Program-made: the position numbers and the translations under genes
Shown: positions 17,553 to 30,422 of the stretch, piece by piece
Layout: every line of letters starts with the position of its first letter
Position numbering within the stretch: position 1 is the stretch's first letter
Assembly (NCBI RefSeq): GCF_009733845.1
Contig: NZ_WNXZ01000001.1
Coordinates: 1,302,001 to 1,366,000, forward strand
Reading direction: 5' to 3'
DNA: 64,000 bases
From: Pseudactinotalea terrae
GTDB taxonomy: Bacteria; Actinomycetota; Actinomycetes; Actinomycetales; Beutenbergiaceae
Notes under the pieces: model-generated
Database searches by the model: none
Told to the model about the DNA's origin: nothing
What the model saw: the letters and a program-made list of their open reading frames with translations, nothing else

Positions 17553-17620
17553 GTTTGCTTCCTCCGGTCGGTCTAGGGTGCATGAGCTCGCGTAGTCAGG
17601 TGATCGGCGCCCGCCCGAGA

Positions 17621-17649
17621 AGGATAGGCGGGCGCTCGAGCAGGCGTAA
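17621..17649 (-). promoter_or_regulatory. Candidate promoter of fabG-fabI-sixA
   Basis: On the minus strand TTACGC (17644-17649) and TATCCT (17621-17626) are separated by 17 bases, leaving a leader of about 60 bases before fabG. It overlaps the -10 box of the divergent DUF3099 gene. Confidence 0.35.
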
Positions 17650-17652
17650 TGT
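17647..17652 (+). promoter_or_regulatory. -10 box, leaderless start at 17660
   Basis: TAATGT seven bases before the GTG at 17660. This decides between two nearby in-frame GTG codons (17651 and 17660), because 17651 lies within the -10 box. Confidence 0.5.
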
Positions 17653-17659
17653 GGTCCAG

Positions 17660-17944
17660 GTGACGGAAGTCCATGCGATCACGTCGGCTGGCCGGAGCCA
17701 CACCGACCAGCTGGACGACCGCACGCGCCGTTATCTGATCATGATGGCGATCCGGGTCGCCGCGTTCGTGGGAGCGTATCTGGCCGATGGCTGGCTGCGA
17801 TGGACGCTGGTGGCCGCCGCCGTCATCCTGCCGATGATCGCCGTGATCATCGCGAACGCGGGCTCCGAGCGTCGGCAGATGCCCAACACCTACCTCGACG
17901 ATCACGCACTGCCCGCCCGCCCTGAGGATCGCGAGGAGCAGTGA
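17660..17944 (+). CDS. DUF3099 family membrane protein
   Basis: 94-residue protein. VTEVHAITSAGRSHTDQLDDRTRRYLI is the DUF3099 N-terminal signature (written here only as an extent, residues 1-27, with key SAG and RTRRYL). Two hydrophobic helices follow (about 28-45 and 47-65), then a hydrophilic tail. Function unknown; the family is restricted to Actinobacteria. Its stop overlaps the start of the next gene (GTGA), and that gene overlaps the SURF1 gene, so the three are one transcript, which hints at a link to membrane or respiratory biogenesis. Confidence 0.75.
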   Translation: MTEVHAITSAGRSHTDQLDDRTRRYLIMMAIRVAAFVGAYLADGWLRWTLVAAAVILPMIAVIIANAGSERRQMPNTYLDDHALPARPEDREEQ

Positions 17945-18144
17945 CCGACCTCGTCTGCAGCTCGAAGGGCTGCCGCCAGGCCGCCGCATGGGGGCTGCGC
18001 TGGAACAACCCGAAGCTGCACACCCCTGAGCGGCGCAAGACGTGGCTCGCGTGCGAGGACCACAAGCAGCACCTCGAGCACTTCTTGTCGGCACGGTCCT
18101 TCCTGCGCGAGACCATCCCGGTCGCCGAGCTGCCGCACGAATGA
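17941..18144 (+). CDS. Small Cys-containing protein, possible zinc-binding
   Basis: 67-residue soluble protein found between DUF3099 and SURF1. Cys6 and Cys11 (CSSKGC) and a later CEDH (about residue 38-41) form a C-x4-C ... C-x2-H pattern that could bind a zinc ion; Trp and basic residues lie between. No named function that I recognise. GTG start overlapping the upstream stop by four bases, and its stop overlaps the SURF1 ATG by four bases, so all three are translationally coupled. Confidence 0.65.
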   Translation: MTDLVCSSKGCRQAAAWGLRWNNPKLHTPERRKTWLACEDHKQHLEHFLSARSFLRETIPVAELPHE

Positions 18145-18985
18145 GTCGGCGCTACTCCTTCCTGCGCACGCCCCGGTGGATCGGCATCGCCGGGCTCACC
18201 GTGCTGGTCGCGGCCATCTGCGTCACGCTCGGCTTCTGGCAGCTGAGCCGGCACGAGTACCGGGCCGACGCGATCGCGAGGGTCGAGTCGAACAGCACGC
18301 AGGCGCCGCTGCCCCTGACCGACCTGCTCACCTCGACCACCACACAGGTCGGTGACGAGCTGGAGTGGCGCGCGGTCACCGTGACCGGCCAGTACGTGGG
18401 TGGCCCGGTGGCGCTCCCGCAGCGCGGGGTCGAGTCGGGACCGGCCGACCACGCCCTGGGCGTGCTCGCGGTCGAGGGCCCCGACGGCGAGGACTGGCTT
18501 CTCGTGGTCGACCGCGGCTCCTACCCCACCGACGCCTTCGGCGACTCCACCGACCGCCTCGAGCTCCCCGAGGGCCAGCTCGATCTCGTGCTGCGGCTCC
18601 GCCCGGCCGAGGAGGCGAGCCCACGCGACGAGGTCGCCGGCCAGGTGTTCCGGATCAACCCCGAGCAGGTTCTCGCCGCAGCGGGCGGCGACCTGCCGGG
18701 CACCCTGGTCACCGACAGCTACGCCTGGGTAGTCACCGAGTCGCCGACGACGGCGAACCCACCCACGCCGATCCCGGTGCCGTCGCCGAACTACCGATCG
18801 AACCTGTCCTACGCGATGCAGTGGTGGACCTTCGGGCTGCTCGCCTTCATCGGGTACGGCGTCATGGCCCGCCGCGAGCGCGGCGCGCTGGATCGCGCGG
18901 CGGGTGTGGCGGTCGCAGCACCTCGACCGCGCAGGCAGACCGACGCCGATCTCGAGGATGCCGAGATCGACGCAGCACAGGCGAC

Positions 18986-19013
<28 letters not shown>
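18141..19013 (+). CDS. SURF1-family cytochrome oxidase biogenesis protein
   Basis: 290-residue inner-membrane protein needed for haem insertion or assembly of aa3-type cytochrome c oxidase. Typical topology: an N-terminal membrane helix (about residues 13-30) ending in TLGFWQLSRHEYRADAI, the SURF1 signature; a large extracytoplasmic loop with GDELEWRAVTVTGQY and WLLVVDRGSYP; and a second helix near residues 225-245 after NLSYAMQWWTF. The C-terminal 45 residues are an acidic extension. ATG overlaps the upstream stop. Its last 28 bases overlap the opposing ABC-F gene. Confidence 0.88.
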
Positions 19014-20584
<1,571 letters not shown>

Positions 20585-20592
20585 GTGGCACG

Positions 20593-20598
20593 AGTCTA
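20593..20598 (-). promoter_or_regulatory. -10 box, leaderless start of the ABC-F gene
   Basis: TAGACT on the minus strand, eight bases before the GTG at 20584. Confidence 0.45.
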
Positions 20599-20647
20599 GG
20601 CGAGGTCAGCCGACGTCAACGACCCCTTTGATCGCTGCCCATCGGTC

Positions 20648-20653
20648 TACTCT
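20648..20653 (+). promoter_or_regulatory. -10 box, leaderless start at 20660
   Basis: TACTCT six bases before the ATG at 20660. Confidence 0.45.
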
Positions 20654-20659
20654 GCGGCC

Positions 20660-21535
20660 ATGACGTTCAACGACGACGCTCGGCTCGACTCGAGCAAGGT
20701 CCGGCGTGGTGGCCGTGGCGGCACGGGTGTCGCCGTCGGCGGCGGCACGCTGCTGGTCCTGTTCCTGGTCTCGCAGCTGCTCGGCGTCGATCTGACCGGT
20801 CTGGCACCGGCGACCGACCCCGGCGCCGGCTCCGGCGAGGACAGCACCGTCGAGAACTGCGAGACCGGCGCGGACGCCAACGCAAACGTCGACTGCCGGA
20901 TGGTGGGCGCCTACACCTCCCTCGACGACTACTGGGCCGAGGCGTTCCCGGAGCTCGGCGGCCAGTACGCCTCCCCGGGGATGTACCTGGAGAGCGGTAC
21001 CTGGCAGACCGGGTGCGGCACGGCCTCGAGCGCCATGGGTCCGTTCTACTGCCCGCCCGACCAGAGCATCTATGTCGACACGAGCTTCTTCGAGGTGCTG
21101 ACCGGGCAGCTGGGGGCCGACGGCGGTCCCCTCGCTGAGATGTACGTCGTCGCCCATGAGTGGGGTCACCACCTCCAGAACCTGGGCGGCATCATGGATC
21201 GGATCGACCGCCAGGACACCGGCCCGACGTCGGACGGCGTGCGGCTGGAGCTGCAGGCCGACTGCTTCGCGGGTGCCTGGGCGCAGAACGCGCAGTCGAC
21301 GCAGGACGCGGAGGGCACCACGCTCCTGGAGCCGTTCACCGAGGAACAGCTGGCGAGCGCGATGGACGCCGCGGCCACGGTCGGCGACGACCACATCCAG
21401 TCCTCGCAGGGCGGCAGCGTCAACCCGGAGCAGTGGACGCACGGCAGCTCGGAGTCGCGTCAGAAGTGGTTCCTGCAGGGTTACGAGAACGGGCCGGGTG
21501 CGTGCGACACGTTCGCCGCCGGGGCTGACCTGTAG
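20660..21535 (+). CDS. Neutral zinc metallopeptidase family membrane protein (YpfJ-like)
   Basis: 291-residue protein of the putative neutral zinc metallopeptidase family. A short basic N terminus (residues 1-22) is followed by one membrane helix (TLLVLFLVSQLLGV, about 28-45), then an extracytoplasmic domain. The zinc motif is HEWGHHLQ starting at His166, and the third ligand is likely in RLELQADCFAGAW downstream. SAMGPFYCPPDQSIYVD is a conserved family segment. Substrate unknown. It starts with a leaderless ATG. Confidence 0.85.
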   Translation: MTFNDDARLDSSKVRRGGRGGTGVAVGGGTLLVLFLVSQLLGVDLTGLAPATDPGAGSGEDSTVENCETGADANANVDCRMVGAYTSLDDYWAEAFPELGGQYASPGMYLESGTWQTGCGTASSAMGPFYCPPDQSIYVDTSFFEVLTGQLGADGGPLAEMYVVAHEWGHHLQNLGGIMDRIDRQDTGPTSDGVRLELQADCFAGAWAQNAQSTQDAEGTTLLEPFTEEQLASAMDAAATVGDDHIQSSQGGSVNPEQWTHGSSESRQKWFLQGYENGPGACDTFAAGADL

Positions 21536-21614
21536 GAATGCCGCGCCGGCGGCGTCGCCGCACCGCTGACCCGGCGTGCACCCAGCCGGAAACGATGTTT
21601 GCGAGAATGACCGC

Positions 21615-22451
21615 ATGACGACGAACCCGCCCCCGGAGCCCGACGAGTTCCAGACCCGCATGCGCCTGCCCCAGCAGGGCGACGTCGAGGACACCAACCA
21701 GTCCGGGACCCAGCGCGCCCAGCCCACGCAGCCCCAGCCTGCTCCCGACGAGACGCACCAGTTCGCGCCGCCGGGGTTCGCGAACGCTTCGCAGCCGCCG
21801 GCGGGCTACGGGGCGACGCAGCCGACCGGGCAGCAGCCCACGCAGACCTTCGGGCAGCAGTCGTTCGGTCAGCAGAGCCAGGCCCCGCAGCAGCCGCCGC
21901 TCGGCCAGCCGGGCTTCGGCCAGCAGGCGCCGCAGAGCCAGGCGCCCCAGCAGCAGGGTTGGGGTCAGCCGCAGCAGGGTGCAGGTGGTTTCGCTCAGCA
22001 GCAGGGCACCGGCGGTTTCGCCCAGCAGCCGGCAGGCGGCTACGGGCAGGACGGCTTCGGCCAGCAGCAGCCATGGACCAACCACCCGCAGCAGTCGAAG
22101 GACGCGAACCCGCTGAAGGCGGCCTTCGACTTCAGTTTCGGCACGTACGCCACCCCGGGCATCGTCAAGATCGTCTACATCGTCGGGATCGTGCTCGCGG
22201 TGCTGTGGTACCTGCTCGCGATCGTCGCTGGCTTCCAGGTAGGCGCGCCCCGCGACTTCGGTTTCGGTGTCGAGACCCCTGGCACGGCGGTACCCGGCGT
22301 CCTGGCGATCCTGTTCGGCTGGCTCCCGGCCGCGTTCTTCGTCCTCGTGCTGCGGCTCGCGCTCGAGCAGGTGCTCTCCAGCGTCCGCACCGCCACGGAC
22401 GTGCGCGTGCTCCGGGAGCGCAGCGACGCCGACGCCGAGAAGGCCGACTGA
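21615..22451 (+). CDS. DUF4282 membrane protein with Gln/Pro-rich N-terminal tail
   Basis: 278 residues. Residues 1-155 are low complexity, rich in Gln, Pro, Gly and Phe, with recurring FGQQ and AQQ-type units and no predicted fold. The DUF4282 domain begins near residue 160 (LKAAFDFSFGTYATPGIVKIVY), with two membrane helices (about 175-198 and 222-245), and ends with a basic-acidic tail. The tail is probably cytoplasmic. Function unknown. No strong Shine-Dalgarno; ATG at 21615 chosen because it begins the conserved-looking MTTNPPPEPDEF. It is followed by the palindromic element at 22482-22543. Confidence 0.75.
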   Translation: MTTNPPPEPDEFQTRMRLPQQGDVEDTNQSGTQRAQPTQPQPAPDETHQFAPPGFANASQPPAGYGATQPTGQQPTQTFGQQSFGQQSQAPQQPPLGQPGFGQQAPQSQAPQQQGWGQPQQGAGGFAQQQGTGGFAQQPAGGYGQDGFGQQQPWTNHPQQSKDANPLKAAFDFSFGTYATPGIVKIVYIVGIVLAVLWYLLAIVAGFQVGAPRDFGFGVETPGTAVPGVLAILFGWLPAAFFVLVLRLALEQVLSSVRTATDVRVLRERSDADAEKAD

Positions 22452-22481
22452 GCCGCACCGCCCACCAGGTGGTGCACCACA

Positions 22482-22543
22482 GTCGTGGCGAGATGACGAT
22501 GTGCACGTTCACATCGGCCGTTTCGGCCATCTCGCCACGACTC
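22482..22543. repeat. 62-base three-way-junction palindrome between convergent genes
   Basis: A perfect 15-bp outer stem (AGTCGTGGCGAGATG at 22482-22496 with its complement at 22529-22543) encloses two hairpins: CGATGTG-cacgtt-CACATCG (22498-22517) and GCCG-ttt-CGGC (22518-22528). It lies between the convergent DUF4282 and SufT-like genes. No T-tract follows on either strand, so it is not a standard intrinsic terminator, though it could act as one. It may be a dispersed intergenic repeat; only one copy is in this window. Confidence 0.7.
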
Positions 22544-22585
22544 TGTGTCACCGGACCGGCGCCGGCGGCCGCTTGATGGCGCAGC

Positions 22586-22951
22586 TCAGACGTTGAAGCC
22601 CAGCGCGCGAAGCTGCTGGCGACCGTCCTCGGTGATCTTGTCCGGGCCCCACGGCGGCATCCACACCCAGTTGATGCGCTGCCCGTTGGTGAGGCCGTCG
22701 AGCGCGCTGGCCGCTTGGTCCTCGATCACGTCGGTCAACGGGCACGCAGCCGAGGTGAGCGTCATGTCGATGACGGCCTCGCCGTCGGGCTCGAGGTGGA
22801 CGCCGTAGACCAGACCGAGGTCGACGACGTTGATCCCCAGCTCGGGGTCGATGACGTCGCGCAACGCCTCTTCGATGTCGGCGACGTCAGCAACCGCGGT
22901 GGGCGCGGTGTTCTCTGCCGGGGCGGTCGTGCCCTCGGTGCTCTCGCTCAT
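22586..22951 (-). CDS. SufT-like DUF59/MIP18 iron-sulfur assembly factor
   Basis: 121-residue protein. The DUF59 core is residues 20-115: VDIEEALRDVIDPELGINVVDLGLV and the conserved Cys in TLTSAACPLTDVIEDQ. Bacterial SufT proteins help mature Fe-S proteins, possibly by carrying clusters. It is the last gene of the suf operon, with its ATG four bases after the sufU stop, which supports this role. The first 20 residues are a disordered Glu/Thr/Ala-rich tail. Confidence 0.88.
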   Translation of the reverse strand: MSESTEGTTAPAENTAPTAVADVADIEEALRDVIDPELGINVVDLGLVYGVHLEPDGEAVIDMTLTSAACPLTDVIEDQAASALDGLTNGQRINWVWMPPWGPDKITEDGRQQLRALGFNV

Positions 22952-22955
22952 GGCG

Positions 22956-25493
<2,538 letters not shown>

Positions 25494-25505
25494 AGAGGAC
25501 TTCTT

Positions 25506-25844
25506 TCAGGAATCGATGCGGTCAATGTCAATGAGCACCTGGTCGCCGTCGTAGGTCACGGGATAGGTGGGGACGGGGCGGACGGCCGGCAGGCTCTCCG
25601 GCTCCCCGGTCAGCAGACTGAAGGTGGAGCCGTGCAGCCAGCACTCGATCGACATGCCGTCGACCTCGCCCTCGCTCAGCGAGACCTGGCCGTGCGAGCA
25701 GATGTCGCTGATGGCGAAGTACTCACCGTTCTCGGCGCGCACCAGCGCGACCTCGACCAGCGAACCGTCGGCGCCGTCCAGCTCCAGGCGCATGGCCTCG
25801 CCGGGCTCGAGGTCGCCACGTTCGGCGACGACCTGCGCGGTCAC
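25506..25844 (-). CDS. Rieske-type [2Fe-2S] ferredoxin subunit in the suf operon
   Basis: 112-residue Rieske domain protein. The two cluster ligand pairs are visible as CSHGQVSL (C-x-H) and CWLHGSTF (C-x2-H), with a spacing of about 20 residues between them. Similar small Rieske proteins sit between sufD and sufC in many Actinobacteria; the electron transfer partner is unknown. The GTG start overlaps the sufD stop by four bases, so it is part of the operon. Confidence 0.9.
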   Translation of the reverse strand: MTAQVVAERGDLEPGEAMRLELDGADGSLVEVALVRAENGEYFAISDICSHGQVSLSEGEVDGMSIECWLHGSTFSLLTGEPESLPAVRPVPTYPVTYDGDQVLIDIDRIDS

Positions 25845-27067
25845 GCCTCGACCCCGAGCTCACCCGACATGGCGACCTCAAGCTCGGCCTCGATCGCGGC
25901 GAGCATCCGCTCACCGACGGCGGGCACGCCGATCTTGTTGATCATCTCGGCGAAGAACCCACGCAGCACGAGCCGGCGGGCCGCCTCCTCCGGGACACCA
26001 CGCGAGCGCAGGTAGAAGAGCTGCTCGTCGTCGAACCGGCCGGTGGCCGACGCGTGGCCCGCGCCCTCGATCTCACCGGTCTCGATCTCGAGGTTCGGCA
26101 CCGAGTCGGCGCGGGCGCCGTCGGTGAGCACGAGGTTGCGGTTGAGCTCGTAGGTGTCGATGCCCTCGGCCTCGGGCCGGATCAGCACGTTGCCGATCCA
26201 CACCGCGTGCGCGTCCTGACCCTGCAACGCACCCTTGTAGAGGACGTTGCTGCGAGTCTTGGGCTCGTTGTGGTCCACGAACAGCCGGTGCTCGATGTGC
26301 TGGCCGGCGTCGGCGAAGTAGAGCCCGAGCAGCTCGACGCCACCGCCGGGGCCCTGGTAGACCGCCGTCGTGTCGTGGCGCACCAGATCACCACCGAAGG
26401 AGATCGAGACGTGCTTGAGCTCGGCGTCCCGCCCGATCACCGCGTGGGCGTTCGAGTGGTGGACGGCGTCCCTGGCCCAGTCCTGGTAGCTCACCACGGT
26501 GAGCGCCGCACCGTCACCGACGACGATCTCGACGTTCTCGGCAAACGTCGCCGAGCCCTCGAAGAACGTCACCACGGTCGCCCGCGCGTGCGCGCCGACG
26601 CGGATCAGGGTGTGCCCCGCCGTCGCGGTGTCCTCGCCCTGACCGGTGACGGTCAGGAACACCGGCTCGGCGATCTCCGCCTCGGCGGGCACGTCGACCA
26701 CGGTGACCTCCGCCGTCGACGCCCACACGCGGGCGCTGACGCGGTCGATCGGCACGTAGCCGGAGATGCCGCGGTCGCTGGCCTCGACCGGCCGCTGCTC
26801 GACCACGACACCCTCCGGCGCCGAGATCTCGACCTGGATGCCGCTGCCGTCGATCGCGGCGTCCTCCTGCAGGCCGCGCAGGCGGCGCAGCGGGGTGAAC
26901 CGCCACTCCTCCTCGCGGCCGGTGGGCGCCTCGAACGCGGCCGGGTCCGTGGAGGCGAACCGGTCGGCGTAGCTGGCACCGGCCGCAGCGGGGCCGCCGT
27001 GGCTGTGCGCCTCGTCGGCACTGGCCTGCGAGTGATCGGTGGACAGCACAGGGTTGTCGATGGTCAT
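25841..27067 (-). CDS. sufD: SufD, Fe-S scaffold subunit
   Basis: 408-residue beta-helical subunit of the SufBCD complex. The N-terminal region has REEEWRFTPLRRLRGL, typical of SufD. The beta helix runs from about residue 110 to 310 (HTLIRVGAHARATVVTFFEG, FVDHNEPKTRSNVLYKGAL), and the C-terminal helical part has LFYLRSRGVPEEAARRLVLRGFF. The conserved His of the SufB-SufD interface is probably HIEHRLFVDH. Start ATG at 27067 overlaps the sufB stop by one base (TGATG). Confidence 0.93.
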   Translation of the reverse strand: MTIDNPVLSTDHSQASADEAHSHGGPAAAGASYADRFASTDPAAFEAPTGREEEWRFTPLRRLRGLQEDAAIDGSGIQVEISAPEGVVVEQRPVEASDRGISGYVPIDRVSARVWASTAEVTVVDVPAEAEIAEPVFLTVTGQGEDTATAGHTLIRVGAHARATVVTFFEGSATFAENVEIVVGDGAALTVVSYQDWARDAVHHSNAHAVIGRDAELKHVSISFGGDLVRHDTTAVYQGPGGGVELLGLYFADAGQHIEHRLFVDHNEPKTRSNVLYKGALQGQDAHAVWIGNVLIRPEAEGIDTYELNRNLVLTDGARADSVPNLEIETGEIEGAGHASATGRFDDEQLFYLRSRGVPEEAARRLVLRGFFAEMINKIGVPAVGERMLAAIEAELEVAMSGELGVEA

Positions 27068-28527
27068 CAGCCGACAGAACCTTCCATCTGGAGCTCGATG
27101 AGGCGGTTGAGCTCGAGGGCGTACTCCATGGGCAGCTCGCGCGCGATGGGCTCGACGAACCCGCGCACGATCATGGCCATCGCCTCGGTCTCCTCCATGC
27201 CTCGTGACATGAGGTAGAACAGCTGGTCCTCGCTCACCTTCGAGACCGTGGCCTCGTGGCCCATCTCGACGTCGTCCTCGCGGACATCGACGTAGGGGTA
27301 GGTGTCGGAGCGGGAGATCGTGTCCACGAGCAGCGCGTCGCAGAGCACGTTCGACTTGCTGCCCTCGGCGCCCTCGAGCACCTGCACGAGACCGCGGTAG
27401 GACGCACGACCACCCCCGCGAGCCACCGACTTGGACACGATCGAGCTCGACGTCTTGGGCGCCATGTGCACCATCTTCGAGCCGGTGTCCTGGTGCTGGC
27501 CCTCGCCCGCGAACGCGATCGAGAGCGTCTCGCCCCGAGCGTGCTCGCCCATGAGGTACACCGCCGGGTACTTCATCGTGACCTTGGAGCCGATGTTGCC
27601 GTCGACCCACTCCATGTTGCCGCCCTCGGCGACGGTGGAGCGCTTGGTCACGAGGTTGTAGACGTTGTTCGACCAGTTCTGGATCGTCGTGTAGCGCACG
27701 TTGGCGTTCTTCTTCACGATGATCTCGACGACGGCCGAGTGCAGCGAGTCGCTGGAGTAGATCGGCGCCGTGCAGCCCTCGACGTAGTGGACCGAGGAGC
27801 CCTCGTCGGCGATGATCAGCGTGCGCTCGAACTGGCCCATGTTCTCGGTGTTGATCCGGAAGTAGGCCTGCAGCGGGATCTCGACGTGGACGCCCGGGGG
27901 CACGTAGACGAACGAGCCGCCCGACCACACCGCGGTGTTCAGCGCGGCGAACTTGTTGTCGCCGCCGGGGATCACGGTGCCGAAGTACTCCTCGAAGAGC
28001 TCCGGGTGCTCACGCAGACCCGTGTCGGTGTCCATGAAGATGACACCCTGCTTCTCGAGCTCTTCATTGATCTGGTGGTAGACCACCTCGGACTCGTACT
28101 GGGCGGCGACGCCGGCCACGAGGCGCTGCTTCTCCGCCTCCGGGATGCCGAGCCGGTCGTAGGTGTTCTTGATGTCCTCGGGCAGGTCCTCCCAGCTGGT
28201 GGCCTGCTTCTCGGTGGTGCGGACGAAGTACTTGATGTTGTCGAAGTCGATCCCGGAGAGGTCGGCGCCCCAGCTCGGCATCGGCTTGCGCTCGAACATC
28301 TTCAGAGCCTTGAGGCGCAGGTTCAGCATCCACTCCGACTCGTTCTTGAGCATGGAGATGTTGCGGACCACATCCTCGGACAGACCTCGCTGAGCGTCTG
28401 CCCCGAACGTGTCGGGGTCGTGCCAACCGAAGTTGTACTTGCCGATCGACGCGATCGTCTCTTCCTGAGACATCTGCGTCGATCCGTCGACCTGTGCGTT
28501 CTGCACGGTCTGCGGCTCTGCCGTCAT
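27067..28527 (-). CDS. sufB: SufB, Fe-S scaffold subunit
   Basis: 486-residue scaffold on which Fe-S clusters form. [14 protein letters not shown] and [15 protein letters not shown] mark the N-terminal helical domain; [20 protein letters not shown] and [20 protein letters not shown] lie in the beta helix, the latter with the conserved Cys used for cluster assembly; [22 protein letters not shown] is the C-terminal domain. ATG at 28527 overlaps the sufR stop by four bases. Confidence 0.95.
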   Translation of the reverse strand: MTAEPQTVQNAQVDGSTQMSQEETIASIGKYNFGWHDPDTFGADAQRGLSEDVVRNISMLKNESEWMLNLRLKALKMFERKPMPSWGADLSGIDFDNIKYFVRTTEKQATSWEDLPEDIKNTYDRLGIPEAEKQRLVAGVAAQYESEVVYHQINEELEKQGVIFMDTDTGLREHPELFEEYFGTVIPGGDNKFAALNTAVWSGGSFVYVPPGVHVEIPLQAYFRINTENMGQFERTLIIADEGSSVHYVEGCTAPIYSSDSLHSAVVEIIVKKNANVRYTTIQNWSNNVYNLVTKRSTVAEGGNMEWVDGNIGSKVTMKYPAVYLMGEHARGETLSIAFAGEGQHQDTGSKMVHMAPKTSSSIVSKSVARGGGRASYRGLVQVLEGAEGSKSNVLCDALLVDTISRSDTYPYVDVREDDVEMGHEATVSKVSEDQLFYLMSRGMEETEAMAMIVRGFVEPIARELPMEYALELNRLIELQMEGSVG

Positions 28528-29255
28528 GAGGCATCCTTCCGGATCGGGATCTTGACAGGGATGTGCGTGGTGCAGACGTGCTCGCCGCGGGCCAGGGTGG
28601 CCAGCCGCTGCACGTGCACACCGAGGAGCTCGGAGAACGCACGGGTCTCCGCCTCGCACAGCTCGGGGTGGGCCTCCGCGACGTGGAGCACGGGGCAGTG
28701 GCCCTGGCAGACCTGGACGGCGATGCCGCCCGGGACGGGACGTGCTGTCGCAGCGTAGCCATCCGCGGCGAGCAGCTCGGCGAGCGTCTCGGCGCGGGCA
28801 CTGAGGTCGTCGCCCGCAGCGGCGATCGCGTCGGCGTACCGGGCGACCAGCGCGTCGGAGCGCGCGTTGGCGAACGCGACGATGCCCTCCTCGCCGAGGC
28901 TGTTCTTGATCTGGTCGAGTGCCGCGAGGGCCGCCTGTGCGTACGCGGTGCCGAGCTGGGCGTGCGCAGAGGCTGCACCCACGTACTTGCGGGCCGGTCG
29001 GCCACGACCACGCTTGGCCACCGGGACGTCGTCGCGCGCCTCGACCTGCCCCTCGCTCTCGAGCGTGGTCAGGTGACGTCGAACCGCAGCGGACGTCAGG
29101 TCGAGCCGGCGTGCCAGCTCGGCGGCGCTGATCGGGCCCAGCTCCACGATGAGGCGCAGCACGCGGTCGCGTGTGGTGGCCTCCTCGGCGGCGACCGCGT
29201 CGACCTCGTCGGTCTCGCGATCGATGGTGCGGGACTCGGCGGTAGGGATCGTCAT
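28524..29255 (-). CDS. sufR: SufR-type Fe-S-sensing transcriptional repressor of the suf operon
   Basis: 243-residue winged-helix regulator. The HTH is residues 28-80 ([20 protein letters not shown], then [16 protein letters not shown]) and the wing carries [11 protein letters not shown]. The C-terminal half has the Cys set expected for an Fe-S cluster: [10 protein letters not shown], then LCEAE and HVCTTH. SufR homologues repress suf when they hold a cluster. Start: ATG at 29255 with GAGGAG six bases upstream, preferred over an in-frame codon at 29288. First gene of the operon, so autoregulation is likely. Confidence 0.9.
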   Translation of the reverse strand: MTIPTAESRTIDRETDEVDAVAAEEATTRDRVLRLIVELGPISAAELARRLDLTSAAVRRHLTTLESEGQVEARDDVPVAKRGRGRPARKYVGAASAHAQLGTAYAQAALAALDQIKNSLGEEGIVAFANARSDALVARYADAIAAAGDDLSARAETLAELLAADGYAATARPVPGGIAVQVCQGHCPVLHVAEAHPELCEAETRAFSELLGVHVQRLATLARGEHVCTTHIPVKIPIRKDAS

Positions 29256-29321
29256 CGCTTCTCCTCTCGCCTCGAAGTACGAGCGCACCAGGGCCCAGGC
29301 ACACAGCCGGACAGCGCCCGC

Positions 29322-29348
29322 GATTTACACAACATTGTCTGTTGCCAA
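29322..29348 (-). promoter_or_regulatory. suf promoter region with inverted-repeat operator candidate
   Basis: CAACA-N5-TGTTG (29330-29344) lies about 75 bases upstream of sufR in the most AT-rich stretch of this area. On the minus strand TTGGCA (29343-29348) and TAAATC (29322-29327) could be -35 and -10 boxes with a short 15-base spacer, so the repeat would sit inside the promoter. As I recall, a CAAC-N6-GTTG site is reported for Streptomyces SufR; here the spacer is seven, so the match is close, not exact. Confidence 0.45.
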
Positions 29349-29431
29349 ATTGTTTCTCGCAAGCAAGGCGGGCCTAAGTGGCATGCGTCACGCGTGCCGT
29401 TCCCGCGCATCTCCAGACTCCGGTCCCGGGC

Positions 29432-29437
29432 TACCGT
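29432..29437 (+). promoter_or_regulatory. -10 box, leaderless start of ctaA
   Basis: TACCGT six bases before the GTG at 29444. Confidence 0.45.
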
Positions 29438-29443
29438 AGAGCC

Positions 29444-30406
29444 GTGTCCACCGCCGTCGAGCCCCGTCCGTCCGCCCCAGGGGAGCCGCACCTGGCGCAC
29501 GCTCGGCTACGCCGCTGGACAGGCGCCGTCGTGCTGGCGAACCTCATCGGTCAGGTCCTCATCATCGGGACCGGCGGCGCCGTGCGTCTGACCGGCTCCG
29601 GGCTCGGATGCTCGACGTGGCCGCAGTGCGAGCCGGGCAGCTTCGTCCCGGTCATCCACCCGGACATGGAGTTCCACGTCTTCGTCGAGTACGGCAACCG
29701 AATGGTCGGGGCGCTGCTGGGCATGGTGGGGATCGCGCTGGTGATCCTGATGACGCTGGCGGTGCGGCGGCTCGGGCGCGCCGTGGTGCTGCGGAGGATG
29801 GCCTACGCCGTGCTCGCCGTCGTGATCCTGCAGGGCATCATCGGGGGCGTCTCGGTCTGGATCGACCTGCATCCCGCGATCGTCGGCTCGCACTTCCTGA
29901 TCTCGGGCGCGCTGGTGGTGCTCTCGACCGTGCTCGCGGTGCGCTGGTTCGAGCCCGACTCCGCGACCGCACCCCTCGGCTCGCCCCCGCTGCGCTGGTG
30001 GGCATGGGCGACGGCGGGCCTCGCGGCCGTCGTCGTCGTGCTCGGCGTGGTGGTCACGGGTGCTGGCCCGCACTCGGGCGACGACGAGGTCGGCTACCGG
30101 TTCGCGGTGGACCCGTACCTCATCGCGAGGGCGCACGCGGGCGCCGTGTGGGTGTTCCTCGCCGTGCTGGCCGTGACGATCGTCGTGGCGTTCCGCTCGC
30201 GCCCGCCGCTGCCGCAGGTGCGCCGCTGGGGCCTCGTGCTGCTCGGCATCACGCTGCTGCAGGGTGTGATCGGGTACGTCCAGTTCTTCAACGGCCTGCC
30301 CGAGCTGCTCGTGGGCATCCACATGATCGGTGCCGCGCTGCTGCTCATCGCGACCACGCGGTTCGTGCTGACGCTGCGCGCGCCGATCGCTCACTCCCCC
30401 GGCTGA
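29444..30406 (+). CDS. ctaA: Haem A synthase (COX15/CtaA)
   Basis: Oxidises the C8 methyl of haem O to formyl, giving haem A for aa3-type oxidase. 320-residue polytopic membrane protein with about eight helices. GGAVRLTGSGLGCSTWPQCEPG (key residues R, T, Cys pair about 40-52) and HVFVEYGNRMVGALLG with the conserved Glu and His-replacing region are family hallmarks; RAHAGAVWVF and VGIHMIGAALLL carry haem-ligand His in the second half. The GTG start fits a leaderless message. Divergent from sufR; SURF1 at 18.1 kb serves the same oxidase. Confidence 0.92.
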   Translation: MSTAVEPRPSAPGEPHLAHARLRRWTGAVVLANLIGQVLIIGTGGAVRLTGSGLGCSTWPQCEPGSFVPVIHPDMEFHVFVEYGNRMVGALLGMVGIALVILMTLAVRRLGRAVVLRRMAYAVLAVVILQGIIGGVSVWIDLHPAIVGSHFLISGALVVLSTVLAVRWFEPDSATAPLGSPPLRWWAWATAGLAAVVVVLGVVVTGAGPHSGDDEVGYRFAVDPYLIARAHAGAVWVFLAVLAVTIVVAFRSRPPLPQVRRWGLVLLGITLLQGVIGYVQFFNGLPELLVGIHMIGAALLLIATTRFVLTLRAPIAHSPG

Positions 30407-30422
30407 GGGTCGGGCACTCGCC

